Source: Litorivita sp050633545
GTDB lineage: Bacteria > Pseudomonadota > Alphaproteobacteria > Rhodobacterales > Rhodobacteraceae
Reading direction: 5' to 3'
Assembly: GCA_050633545.1 (NCBI GenBank)
Contig: JBOEGS010000006.1
Span: 62,001 to 126,000 of the forward strand
DNA: 64,000 nucleotides
Shown one piece after another: positions 50,625 to 57,971 of this stretch. Below the pieces are notes generated by a model that saw nothing but the letters and a program-made list of their open reading frames with translations, did no database searches and was not told the origin of the DNA. Numbering within the stretch: the stretch's first letter is position 1; each line of letters starts with the position of its first letter. The position numbers were made by a program, and so were the translations under genes.

Positions 50625-50814
50625 GCTCGTGCCCGCGCGCTGGCATGCCTTGTTTTTGGGGCTTTGTGAACAAACGTATACGGCGCGCAATCTTTATGAA
50701 TTCAGGCTCTTGAATATATCCGACTTTGGTTGACCCTGCCAAGGGGCAGGAGTAAACCACGAGGCAGCTAAGCAGCCAGTTGATGCGCCCCCGCGCGCAT
50801 GAAAGGAGCCACTC

Positions 50815-51180
50815 ATGGAAGAGATGCTGAAGGAATACCTTCCCATCCTCGTCTTTCTGGCCATTGCCATTGCCCTTGGCCTTGTCCTGATCCTCGCCGC
50901 CATTGTCATTGCCGTGCGCAATCCCGACCCTGAAAAAGTGTCGGCCTATGAATGCGGGTTCAACGCCTTTGACGATGCGCGCATGAAATTCGACGTGCGC
51001 TTCTATCTGGTCTCGATCCTTTTCATCATCTTCGATCTGGAAATTGCCTTCCTCTTCCCTTGGGCCGTGGCCTTCAAGGATCTGAGCATGGTCGGATTTT
51101 GGTCGATGATGGTGTTCCTTGGCGTGCTGACCGCCGGATTTGCCTATGAATGGAAGAAGGGAGCGCTCGAATGGGAGTGA
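50815..51180 (+). CDS. nuoA: NADH-quinone oxidoreductase subunit A
   Basis: 121 aa, three membrane helices (about 7-30, 62-82, 90-110), with the long first loop that carries the conserved Cys in YECGFNAFDDARMKFDVRFY. This loop lies near the quinone site where NuoA meets NuoH and NuoD. AAAGGAG lies 7 bp upstream of the start. It opens the nuo operon and overlaps nuoB by 10 bp. Confidence 0.98.
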   Translation: MEEMLKEYLPILVFLAIAIALGLVLILAAIVIAVRNPDPEKVSAYECGFNAFDDARMKFDVRFYLVSILFIIFDLEIAFLFPWAVAFKDLSMVGFWSMMVFLGVLTAGFAYEWKKGALEWE

Positions 51181-51704
51181 TGACCGGAGCGAATACCGCG
51201 GGCGCCGACCGCGAGGTCGCCACGCAGGCGCTCAACGCCGAGCTGCAAGATAAGGGCTTTTTGCTCACCTCTGCGGAGGATCTGATCAATTGGGGTCGCA
51301 CCGGATCGTTGCACTGGATGACGTTCGGGTTGGCCTGCTGCGCGGTCGAGATGATGCATACCTCGATGCCGCGCTATGACGCCGAACGCTTCGGCATCGC
51401 GCCGCGCGCCTCTCCGCGCCAATCGGATGTGATGATCGTGGCGGGCACATTGACCAATAAAATGGCCCCCGCCCTGCGCAAGGTCTACGACCAGATGCCC
51501 GAGCCGCGCTATGTGATCTCGATGGGGTCCTGCGCCAATGGCGGCGGTTATTACCACTATAGCTATAGCGTTGTGCGCGGCTGTGACCGTGTGGTGCCGG
51601 TGGATATCTATGTGCCCGGATGCCCGCCCACGGCCGAGGCGCTGCTGTATGGCATTTTGCAACTGGCGCGCAAAATCCGCCGCACCGGCACGATTGCGAG
51701 GTAA
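51171..51704 (+). CDS. nuoB: NADH-quinone oxidoreductase subunit B (N2 cluster)
   Basis: About 177 aa. Holds cluster N2, the last Fe-S centre before quinone: tandem Cys56-Cys57 (GLACCAVEMM), Cys121 (GSCANGGG) and Cys151 (VPGCPPTAEA). ATG 51171 is preferred because AAGGGAG is 8 bp upstream. ATG 51180, which overlaps the nuoA stop as TGATG, is also possible and would remove only three residues. Confidence 0.98.
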   Translation: MGVMTGANTAGADREVATQALNAELQDKGFLLTSAEDLINWGRTGSLHWMTFGLACCAVEMMHTSMPRYDAERFGIAPRASPRQSDVMIVAGTLTNKMAPALRKVYDQMPEPRYVISMGSCANGGGYYHYSYSVVRGCDRVVPVDIYVPGCPPTAEALLYGILQLARKIRRTGTIAR

Positions 51705-51707
51705 GCG

Positions 51708-52313
51708 ATGAGCGAAGCACTCAATGAACTTGGCGCGCTGATCGCGCTGAAGCGGCCCGATTGCGTGGTGGATTGGGCGGTGGCGCATGGCGAATTGACC
51801 GTCGATGTGGCCCCTTCGAGCCTTCCGGCGCTGGTCGAGTTTCTCAAGACCGATCAAAATTGCCGTTTCTCGTCGCTGGTCGATATCACGGCGGTGGATT
51901 ACCCCGCGCGGGCCAAACGCTTCGACGTGATCTACCACTTCTTGTCGATGTATCAAAACCACCGCATCCGGCTGCGCGCCGCGATCCGCGAAGACGATAT
52001 GGTGCCCTCGATTGTCGATGTGCACCCTTCGGCCAACTGGTTCGAGCGCGAAGTCTTTGACATGTTCGGCATCCTGTTTTCCGGCCACCCCGATTTGCGC
52101 CGTATCCTCACCGACTACGGCTTTCGCGGCTATCCGTTGCGCAAGGATTTCCCGACCACCGGCTATACCGAAGTGCGTTACGACGACGAGTTGAAACGCG
52201 TCGTCTACGAACCGGTGAAGCTGGTGCAGGAATACCGCCAGTTTGATTTCATGTCCCCGTGGGAGGGTGCCGAATACATCCTTCCGGGTGACGAGAAGGA
52301 GGCAGCGAAATGA
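51708..52313 (+). CDS. nuoC: NADH-quinone oxidoreductase subunit C
   Basis: 201 aa, 30-kDa-subunit family. The signature ERE(V/A)FDMFGI is seen as WFEREVFDMFGILFSGHPDLRRILTDYGF, with the late HPLRKDFP-type segment YPLRKDFPTTGY. It is separate from nuoD, as in Rhodobacterales and mitochondria (fused in E. coli). Overlaps nuoD by 4 bp (ATGA). Confidence 0.98.
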   Translation: MSEALNELGALIALKRPDCVVDWAVAHGELTVDVAPSSLPALVEFLKTDQNCRFSSLVDITAVDYPARAKRFDVIYHFLSMYQNHRIRLRAAIREDDMVPSIVDVHPSANWFEREVFDMFGILFSGHPDLRRILTDYGFRGYPLRKDFPTTGYTEVRYDDELKRVVYEPVKLVQEYRQFDFMSPWEGAEYILPGDEKEAAK

Positions 52314-53536
52314 TGGACGGCTCCAAATTTGACGACGGCAGCGTGGATGCGCTGAGCGGCGAGCAGAAAATCCGCAATTTCAACATCAACTTCGGCCCGC
52401 AGCACCCTGCGGCGCACGGGGTTTTGCGGCTTGTGCTGGAGCTTGACGGCGAGATCGTCGAGCGCTGCGATCCGCATATCGGCCTGTTGCATCGCGGCAC
52501 GGAAAAGCTCATGGAGAGCCGGACCTACCTGCAAAACCTGCCGTATTTCGACCGCCTCGATTATGTGGCGCCGATGAACCAAGAGCACGCTTGGTGCCTT
52601 GCGATCGAGCGTCTGACCGGCGTTGAAGTGCCGCGCCGCGCCTCTCTGATCCGTGTGCTTTATTCGGAAATCGGCCGCGTGTTGAACCATTTGCTCAACG
52701 TCACGACCCAAGCGATGGATGTTGGCGCGCTGACCCCGCCCTTGTGGGGCTTTGAAGAGCGCGAAAAGCTGATGTTCTTTTACGAGCGGGCCTGCGGCGC
52801 GCGTCTGCACGCGGCCTATTTCCGCCCCGGCGGTGTGCATCAGGATCTGCCCGATGATCTGCTCGATGATATCGAGGAATGGGCGCTGGAATTCCCCAAG
52901 GTGCTCGAAGATATCGACGGGCTTTTGACCGAAAACCGGATTTTCAAACAGCGCAACGTCAATATCGGTATCATCACCGAGCAGGATATTCTCGATTACG
53001 GCTTCTCGGGCGTGATGGTGCGCGGCTCCGGCCTTGCATGGGATTTGCGCCGCGCGCAGCCCTATGAATGCTATGACGAGTTCGAGTTTGACATCCCCGT
53101 CGGCAAGAACGGCGATTGCTATGACCGTTACCTGTGCCGCATGGAAGAGATGCGCCAATCGACCTCGATCATCCGTCAGGCGATCGTGAAACTGCGCGAG
53201 GCCACGGGCGATGTTCTGGCACGCGGGAAGATCACCCCGCCCAAGCGCGGCGATATGAAAACCTCGATGGAAAGCCTGATCCACCACTTCAAGCTTTACA
53301 CCGAAGGCTTCCACGTTCCCGCGGGCGAGGTCTATGCCGCCGTCGAAGCGCCCAAGGGCGAATTCGGCGTCTATCTTGTGGCGGACGGGACCAACAAACC
53401 CTACCGCAGCAAAATCCGCGCGCCGGGCTTCTTGCATTTGCAGGCGATGGATCATGTGGCCACGGGTCACCAGCTGGCCGATGTGGCGGCGATCATCGGC
53501 ACGATGGATGTGGTGTTCGGGGAGATCGACAGATGA
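52310..53536 (+). CDS. nuoD: NADH-quinone oxidoreductase subunit D
   Basis: 408 aa, 49-kDa-subunit family, forming the quinone-binding pocket with NuoB. FGPQHPAAHGVLRLVLELDGE contains the conserved quinone-pocket His, followed by GLLHRGTEKLMESRTY and the C-terminal DVVFGEIDR. Two adjacent ATGs (52310, 52313) share the GAAGGAGG site. Its stop overlaps a 35-codon reading frame by 4 bp. Confidence 0.98.
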   Translation: MMDGSKFDDGSVDALSGEQKIRNFNINFGPQHPAAHGVLRLVLELDGEIVERCDPHIGLLHRGTEKLMESRTYLQNLPYFDRLDYVAPMNQEHAWCLAIERLTGVEVPRRASLIRVLYSEIGRVLNHLLNVTTQAMDVGALTPPLWGFEEREKLMFFYERACGARLHAAYFRPGGVHQDLPDDLLDDIEEWALEFPKVLEDIDGLLTENRIFKQRNVNIGIITEQDILDYGFSGVMVRGSGLAWDLRRAQPYECYDEFEFDIPVGKNGDCYDRYLCRMEEMRQSTSIIRQAIVKLREATGDVLARGKITPPKRGDMKTSMESLIHHFKLYTEGFHVPAGEVYAAVEAPKGEFGVYLVADGTNKPYRSKIRAPGFLHLQAMDHVATGHQLADVAAIIGTMDVVFGEIDR

Positions 53537-53640
53537 TCCTTTTGACCTGTGCCGCGATGGCCTGCATGGCCGCGATGATGATGTTTGGGCAGATGGGGGA
53601 GGCGCAGCGCGCCACCTGCGCTGCCAAGAAGAACGGATAA
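53533..53640 (+). CDS. Predicted 35-aa membrane microprotein between nuoD and nuoE
   Basis: ATG 53533 overlaps the nuoD stop as ATGA, the same coupling used by true gene pairs in this operon, and the frame ends at TAA 53640, 6 bp before nuoE. The product starts with a hydrophobic, Met- and Cys-rich helix (LLTCAAMACMAAMMMFG) and has a basic end (AAKKNG). It is very short and not recognised. The tight fit and the conserved habit of this operon to hold small extra frames support translation. Confidence 0.55.
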   Translation: MILLTCAAMACMAAMMMFGQMGEAQRATCAAKKNG

Positions 53641-53646
53641 GACCCC

Positions 53647-55026
53647 ATGTTGCGTAGGCTCCACCACACCCAACCCGACAGTTTCGCCTTTGCGCCCGCC
53701 AATCAGGCATGGGCCGAAGCGCAGATCACCAAATTCCCCGAAGGGCGTCAGGCCTCGGCGGTTATCCCCCTGCTTTGGCGCGCCCAAGAGCAAGAGGGCT
53801 GGCTGACGCGTCCGGCGATTGAACATATCGCCGATATGCTTGGCATGGCCTATATGCGGGTGGTCGAGGTGGCCTCGTTCTACTTTATGTTCCAATTGCA
53901 ACCTGTTGGTTCTGTTGCCCATATTCAGGTTTGCGGCACGACGTCCTGCATGATTTGCGGCGCCGAGGACCTGATCGCCGTGTGCAAGGAGAAGATCGCG
54001 GGCAAGGCGCATGAGCTGTCGAGCGATGGCAAGTTTTCGTGGGAAGAGGTCGAATGCCTCGGGGCCTGTGCGAATGCGCCGATGGCGCAGATCGGCAAGG
54101 ATTACTACGAGGATCTGACCGCCGCGCGTCTGGGCGAGATTATCGACGAATTGGGCGCGGGCAAAGTGCCGGTTCCTGGTCCGCAAAACGGCCGCTACGC
54201 CGCCGAGCCCGCATCGGGTGTCACCTCTTTGGCGCAATATGTCGAAGGGCGCGCGCAGTATAATGCCTCTGTGCAAGCCGCCGTCGATATCGGCGATACG
54301 GTCAAGCGCATCGACGGGACCGAAGTGCCGCTGGTCACCCCGTGGCAGGACGGCACTGGCAAATTGGGCGGCGCCTGCGCCGGATCGGCAATCGGTGGGG
54401 CAGGGGCTGCGAAAGCGCCCGCTGCCGCCAAAGCCAAAGCCGCGCCGAAACCCGCCGCCAAGGCCAAAGCCGACAGCACGGGCGTGACCAAACAGGCGGC
54501 GCAAGCCACCAGCAAAGCCAAGCCGAAGGCCGAGGCAAAGCCCGCGAGCGCGAAAGATGGCGCGAAGGATGCAGCCTCCACCAAAGGCGGCGTGAAAGCC
54601 AAGAAGGTCAGCGCCGCCGCCGCCAAGAAAGCCGAAGCCGACAAAGCTGCCGCCAAGCCTGCCAAGGCGAAAGCCGCCGCCAAGCCTGCAAAGGCCGACA
54701 AAGCCGCAGCTGCCGACAAGAATGCTCCTACAGGGGCGGGCAAAAAGCCGCGCACCATGAAAGCGCCGCGCAAGGCGGGGGCGGATAACCTCAAGCAAAT
54801 CAAGGGCGTCGGTCCCAAGCTGGAGGCCTTGCTGCATTCGCTGGGCTTCTTCCACTTCGATCAGGTCGCCAAATGGAGCGCCGACGAGGTTGCATGGGTG
54901 GACGATCACCTTGGCACCTTCCGTGGCCGCGTGGCGCGCGACAATTGGATCGAGCAAGCAACAAAACTGGCCGCGGGCGAGGACACCGAGTTCTCCTCCA
55001 AGGTTAAAAAAGGCGGCGTCTACTAA
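53647..55026 (+). CDS. nuoE: NADH-quinone oxidoreductase subunit E with a long C-terminal extension
   Basis: 459 aa, far longer than the usual 160-240. Residues 1-~175 are the thioredoxin-like 24-kDa subunit with the [2Fe-2S] N1a ligands Cys96, Cys101, Cys137 and Cys141 (CGTTSC and CLGAC). About 176-245 is an extra conserved-looking stretch (AEPASGVTSLAQYVEGR). About 255-375 is an Ala/Lys/Pro-rich, histone-H1-like, probably disordered linker. About 378-445 is a helix-hairpin-helix-type domain (DNLKQIKGVGPKLEALLHSLGF), a fold usually seen in DNA-binding or protein-docking proteins. It works in the NADH-dehydrogenase arm with NuoF and NuoG. What the extension does is unknown. Confidence 0.95.
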   Translation: MLRRLHHTQPDSFAFAPANQAWAEAQITKFPEGRQASAVIPLLWRAQEQEGWLTRPAIEHIADMLGMAYMRVVEVASFYFMFQLQPVGSVAHIQVCGTTSCMICGAEDLIAVCKEKIAGKAHELSSDGKFSWEEVECLGACANAPMAQIGKDYYEDLTAARLGEIIDELGAGKVPVPGPQNGRYAAEPASGVTSLAQYVEGRAQYNASVQAAVDIGDTVKRIDGTEVPLVTPWQDGTGKLGGACAGSAIGGAGAAKAPAAAKAKAAPKPAAKAKADSTGVTKQAAQATSKAKPKAEAKPASAKDGAKDAASTKGGVKAKKVSAAAAKKAEADKAAAKPAKAKAAAKPAKADKAAAADKNAPTGAGKKPRTMKAPRKAGADNLKQIKGVGPKLEALLHSLGFFHFDQVAKWSADEVAWVDDHLGTFRGRVARDNWIEQATKLAAGEDTEFSSKVKKGGVY

Positions 55027-55042
55027 GGCGGCGGAGAGATAG

Positions 55043-55261
55043 ATGAGCGATCAAGAGCAACAATTGGCACGCAAGGGGCGCATGGCCGCCCTCGTGATTG
55101 CGGCGACCATGTTGCTTTGGATGGGGGCGCAGGTTGCGGCGGCAAAACTGGGGTTGGAGGCGCGTTTCCTCTTTCTCTTCGATTTCGCCGCGATTGCCGC
55201 CTTTATCTGGGTGTTTGTGGTGATCTACCAAATCTGGCGCGCGCGCCAAAAGACAACGTGA
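55043..55261 (+). CDS. DUF5337 small membrane protein
   Basis: 72 aa. Two hydrophobic helices (about 13-33 ALVIAATMLLWMGAQVAAA and 43-64 FLFDFAAIAAFIWVFVVIY) with charged ends (SDQEQQLARKGR and RARQKTT) make a helical hairpin. It sits 16 bp after nuoE and 18 bp before nuoF. Its place in the nuo operon suggests a role in assembly or stability of complex I, but there is no direct evidence. Confidence 0.8.
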   Translation: MSDQEQQLARKGRMAALVIAATMLLWMGAQVAAAKLGLEARFLFLFDFAAIAAFIWVFVVIYQIWRARQKTT

Positions 55262-55279
55262 ACGGGCGAGGATAGCCTT

Positions 55280-56578
55280 ATGCTGAACGATCAGGACCGG
55301 ATCTTTACCAATATCTACGGCATGCATGACCGCACGCTGAAGGGCGCGCAGGCGCGTGGCCATTGGGACGGCACTGCCGGTATCATCAAAAAGGGCCGCG
55401 ATTGGGTCGTCGACACTATGAAGGCTTCGGGCCTGCGCGGGCGCGGCGGTGCGGGTTTCCCGACGGGTTTGAAATGGTCCTTCATGCCCAAGGAAAGCGA
55501 TGGTCGCCCCTCCTATCTGGTGATCAATGCCGACGAATCCGAACCAGGCACCTGCAAGGACCGCGAGATCATGCGCCATGATCCGCATACTTTGATCGAA
55601 GGGGCGCTGATCGCCTCTTTCGCGATGAATGCCAACACCTGCTACATCTATCTGCGCGGCGAATATATTCGCGAGCGCGAGGCGCTGCAGACGGCGATTG
55701 ACGAATGCTATGACGCGGGATTGATCGGCAAGAACGCCGCCAAATCGGGTTGGGATTTCGATGTCTTCCTGCACCACGGGGCAGGGGCCTATATTTGCGG
55801 CGAAGAAACTGCATTGCTCGAAAGCCTTGAGGGCAAAAAAGGCATGCCGCGGATGAAGCCGCCGTTTCCGGCGGGGGCGGGTCTGTATGGCTGCCCGACG
55901 ACCGTGAACAATGTGGAATCCATCGCCGTTGTGCCGACGATCTTGCGCCGCGGGGCGGAATGGTTTTCGGGCTTTGGGCGGGCGAATAATGCGGGCACGA
56001 AACTCTTCGCGATCTCGGGCCACGTCAACAACCCCTGCGTTGTCGAAGAGGCGATGTCGATTTCCTTTGAAGAGCTGATCGAGAAGCACTGCGGCGGTAT
56101 TCGCGGCGGTTGGGACAACCTCAAAGCGGTGATCCCCGGCGGCTCGTCCGTGCCTTGTGTGCGCGGCGAGAAGATGAAAGACGCGATCATGGATTTCGAT
56201 TACCTGCGCGGCGAGCTGGGCTCCGGCCTTGGTACGGCGGCGGTGATCGTGATGGACAAAGAGACCGACATCATCAAAGCGATCTGGCGTCTGGCGAAAT
56301 TCTACAAGCATGAAAGCTGTGGCCAATGCACGCCCTGCCGCGAAGGCACAGGGTGGATGATGCGGGTGATGGAACGTCTGGTCAAAGGCGAGGCGGACCC
56401 CGAAGAAATCGACATGCTGTGGGATGTGACCAAACAGGTCGAAGGCCACACGATTTGCGCGCTTGGCGATGCGGCGGCTTGGCCGATCCAAGGCCTGATC
56501 CGTAACTTCCGCGACGAAATCGAAGACCGTATCAAGGCGCAAAAGACCGGTAAGGTCAGCGCCGTGGCGGCAGAGTAA
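55280..56578 (+). CDS. nuoF: NADH-quinone oxidoreductase subunit F
   Basis: 432 aa, 51-kDa subunit: oxidises NADH on FMN and passes electrons to cluster N3. NADH/FMN glycine motif GLRGRGGAGFPTGLKWSFMP (about 52-71), FMN-region YLVINADESEPGTCKDREIM, and cluster N3 ligands in ESCGQCTPCREGTGWM with the fourth Cys in HTICALGDAAAWP. It is followed 6 bp later by the DUF3291 gene. Confidence 0.98.
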   Translation: MLNDQDRIFTNIYGMHDRTLKGAQARGHWDGTAGIIKKGRDWVVDTMKASGLRGRGGAGFPTGLKWSFMPKESDGRPSYLVINADESEPGTCKDREIMRHDPHTLIEGALIASFAMNANTCYIYLRGEYIREREALQTAIDECYDAGLIGKNAAKSGWDFDVFLHHGAGAYICGEETALLESLEGKKGMPRMKPPFPAGAGLYGCPTTVNNVESIAVVPTILRRGAEWFSGFGRANNAGTKLFAISGHVNNPCVVEEAMSISFEELIEKHCGGIRGGWDNLKAVIPGGSSVPCVRGEKMKDAIMDFDYLRGELGSGLGTAAVIVMDKETDIIKAIWRLAKFYKHESCGQCTPCREGTGWMMRVMERLVKGEADPEEIDMLWDVTKQVEGHTICALGDAAAWPIQGLIRNFRDEIEDRIKAQKTGKVSAVAAE

Positions 56579-56584
56579 ACCATC

Positions 56585-57100
56585 ATGATCCCCATGGGCC
56601 ATCATATCGCGGAACTCAACATCGGGCGACTTGTCGCGCCGGTGGATGATCCGCGCGTGGCCGAATTCATGGACAATCTCGACCGTATCAACGGCATGGG
56701 CAAACGCATGCCGGGCTTTGTGTGGATGATGGAAGGATCGGGCGAGCCGGGCACCGGCAATACCGAAAACGCCATCGGCGGTGATCCGCAGGCTGTGGCC
56801 AATCTGACCGTTTGGTCGGACGCGCCGGCGCTTGAAAACTTCGTCTGGAACACGGTGCACCGGCAATTTTATGCCCGCCGCGCCGAGTGGTTCGAGGTTC
56901 TGGAGGCGATGCATTTCGTGATGTGGTTCGTGCCCGAAGGCCATCGCCCGACGCTTGAGGAGGCGCTTGAACGGCTGGGCCATCTGCGCGCCCATGGCGA
57001 TAGCGCCGAGGCCTTTGGCTGGGACTGGCTGCAGGGGCAGGATTTGGGCCTCAAGGGGCTTTGGAAGATGCACGGATGTGCGCAGGAGGAGGTTGCATGA
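56585..57100 (+). CDS. DUF3291 domain protein
   Basis: 171 aa soluble protein. The DUF3291 family is recognised from HIAELNIGRLVAPVDDPRVAEFMDNLDRIN, PGFVWMMEGSG and ANLTVWSDAPALENFVWNTVHRQFYARRAEWFE, and resembles dimeric alpha-beta-barrel monooxygenases in layout. No signal peptide or metal motif is clear, although several His and Trp residues are conserved in type. Placed between nuoF and nuoG with an ATGA overlap to the next gene, so it is translated with complex I. Confidence 0.85.
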   Translation: MIPMGHHIAELNIGRLVAPVDDPRVAEFMDNLDRINGMGKRMPGFVWMMEGSGEPGTGNTENAIGGDPQAVANLTVWSDAPALENFVWNTVHRQFYARRAEWFEVLEAMHFVMWFVPEGHRPTLEEALERLGHLRAHGDSAEAFGWDWLQGQDLGLKGLWKMHGCAQEEVA

Positions 57101-57435
57101 GATACCCGATGATGATCGCGGCGGCCCTGTGCGGGGCTTTGGCGCTGTCGGCCTGCACCTCGCCGTTCCAGAAGAACCGCACGGTGTTTGACGGGCGCAG
57201 CTATAAGTCCAAACTCGATGTCTCCAAGGACGATCCGGCGGCGGTGATGGCCTCGGTCGGGGTCACGAGCGAGACTTTGGCCGGCGCGCGCGAGGCCGTG
57301 CGCCACCGCGCCGCCACCCATTGCATCAAGCAATACGGCAGCTCCGATATCGTTTGGGACATCTCCCCTGACGCCGAAGAGCCCAATATCGTCAATGGCG
57401 ATCTGGTCGTGAAGGGGCGTTGCCTGGGATGGTAA
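57097..57435 (+). CDS. Small lipoprotein in the nuo operon
   Basis: About 112 aa, with ATG overlapping the DUF3291 stop (ATGA). Signal peptide with canonical lipobox LSAC, lipidated Cys20. The mature part is ~90 residues with KLDVSKDDPAAVMASVGVTSETLAGAREAVRHRAATHCIKQYG and two Cys (CIKQYG, GRCLGW) that could form a disulfide. Function unknown. It shares its general shape (short lipoprotein with a pair of Cys) with the one after nuoG. Confidence 0.8.
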   Translation: MRYPMMIAAALCGALALSACTSPFQKNRTVFDGRSYKSKLDVSKDDPAAVMASVGVTSETLAGAREAVRHRAATHCIKQYGSSDIVWDISPDAEEPNIVNGDLVVKGRCLGW

Positions 57436-57460
57436 GCGCATTGATACATATGGGTTTTTC

Positions 57461-57535
57461 GCGCCGTTATTGCATAACAGCGGCGCAAACTCCCATCTGC
57501 AGGGCAGATGGCGGGCGCAAATCCCTGCGCGCCGC
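57461..57535 (+). ncRNA. Cluster of three RNA hairpins between nuoF-group and nuoG-group genes
   Basis: Hairpin 1: GCGCCG (57461-57466) with CGGCGC (57481-57486), and an inner TTAT/ATAA stem. Hairpin 2: perfect CCATCTGC-AGG-GCAGATGG (57493-57511). Hairpin 3: GCGGGCGC (57511-57518) with 57527-57535, one bulge. It lies in a 125-bp gap; no T-run follows, so an mRNA processing or stabilising element is more likely than a terminator. Confidence 0.5.
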
Positions 57536-57560
57536 CCTGCCACTGACAGGAGTATCTTTT

Positions 57561-57965
57561 ATGCGTGTTATGACCACTATGATCCTTGCCGCCAGCCTCG
57601 GTTTTGCCAGCGCCGCCGAGGCGCGCGCCGATCTGCGTAGCGAGAAAGACATCAACGACGGGCTTTTGGCGATCGGCATTGCCGACGAGATCCGCAAGAA
57701 TTGTGGCACCATCTCGCCGCGGATGATGCGCGCCTTTCGCTATATGAACACGCTCGAAAACTTGGCCAAGGCGCGCGGATATTCCGACGCCGAGATCGAG
57801 GCCTATGTGACCGACAAGGCCGAAAAGGCCAAAATGCGCAGCCGCGGCGAGGCCTATCTCAAGGCCAAGGGCGTGCAGCGCAGCAATCCCGAAACCTTCT
57901 GCGATCTGGGCCGCGCCGAGATTGCCAGCAATAGCCGTATCGGCGCCTTACTGAAAGCAAAGTGA
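57561..57965 (+). CDS. DUF5333 exported protein
   Basis: About 134 aa from ATG 57561 (ACAGGAGT upstream). A signal peptide ends at AEA (about residue 21), so it is periplasmic. The mature part is helical: DLRSEKDINDGLLAIGIADEIRKNCGTISPRMMRAFRYMNTLENLAKARGYSD, then AYLKAKGVQRSNPETFCDLGR. Its two Cys can form one disulfide. It is 6 bp before nuoG. Known to me only as a family that accompanies nuo in Rhodobacterales; function unknown. Confidence 0.82.
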   Translation: MRVMTTMILAASLGFASAAEARADLRSEKDINDGLLAIGIADEIRKNCGTISPRMMRAFRYMNTLENLAKARGYSDAEIEAYVTDKAEKAKMRSRGEAYLKAKGVQRSNPETFCDLGRAEIASNSRIGALLKAK

Positions 57966-57971
57966 GACCCC

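Larger units (their letters stand above)
50219..50814. other. Gene-free region between leucine and complex I operons
   Basis: 596 bp with no convincing gene. From left to right: a G-rich tandem array (50228-50294); a GC-rich stretch with no feature I trust; AT-richer sequence from about 50490; an intrinsic terminator (50606-50624); then about 190 bp of probable nuo promoter and leader with a small hairpin CCTGCC-AAGG-GGCAGG (50735-50750). I could not pick a single convincing -35/-10 pair for nuo. A 61-codon frame at 50389 is judged non-coding. Confidence 0.55.

Noticed and set aside
55004..57073. 689-codon minus-strand frame opposite nuoF and DUF3291
   Set aside because: Crosses two coupled real genes on the other strand and has shadow composition.
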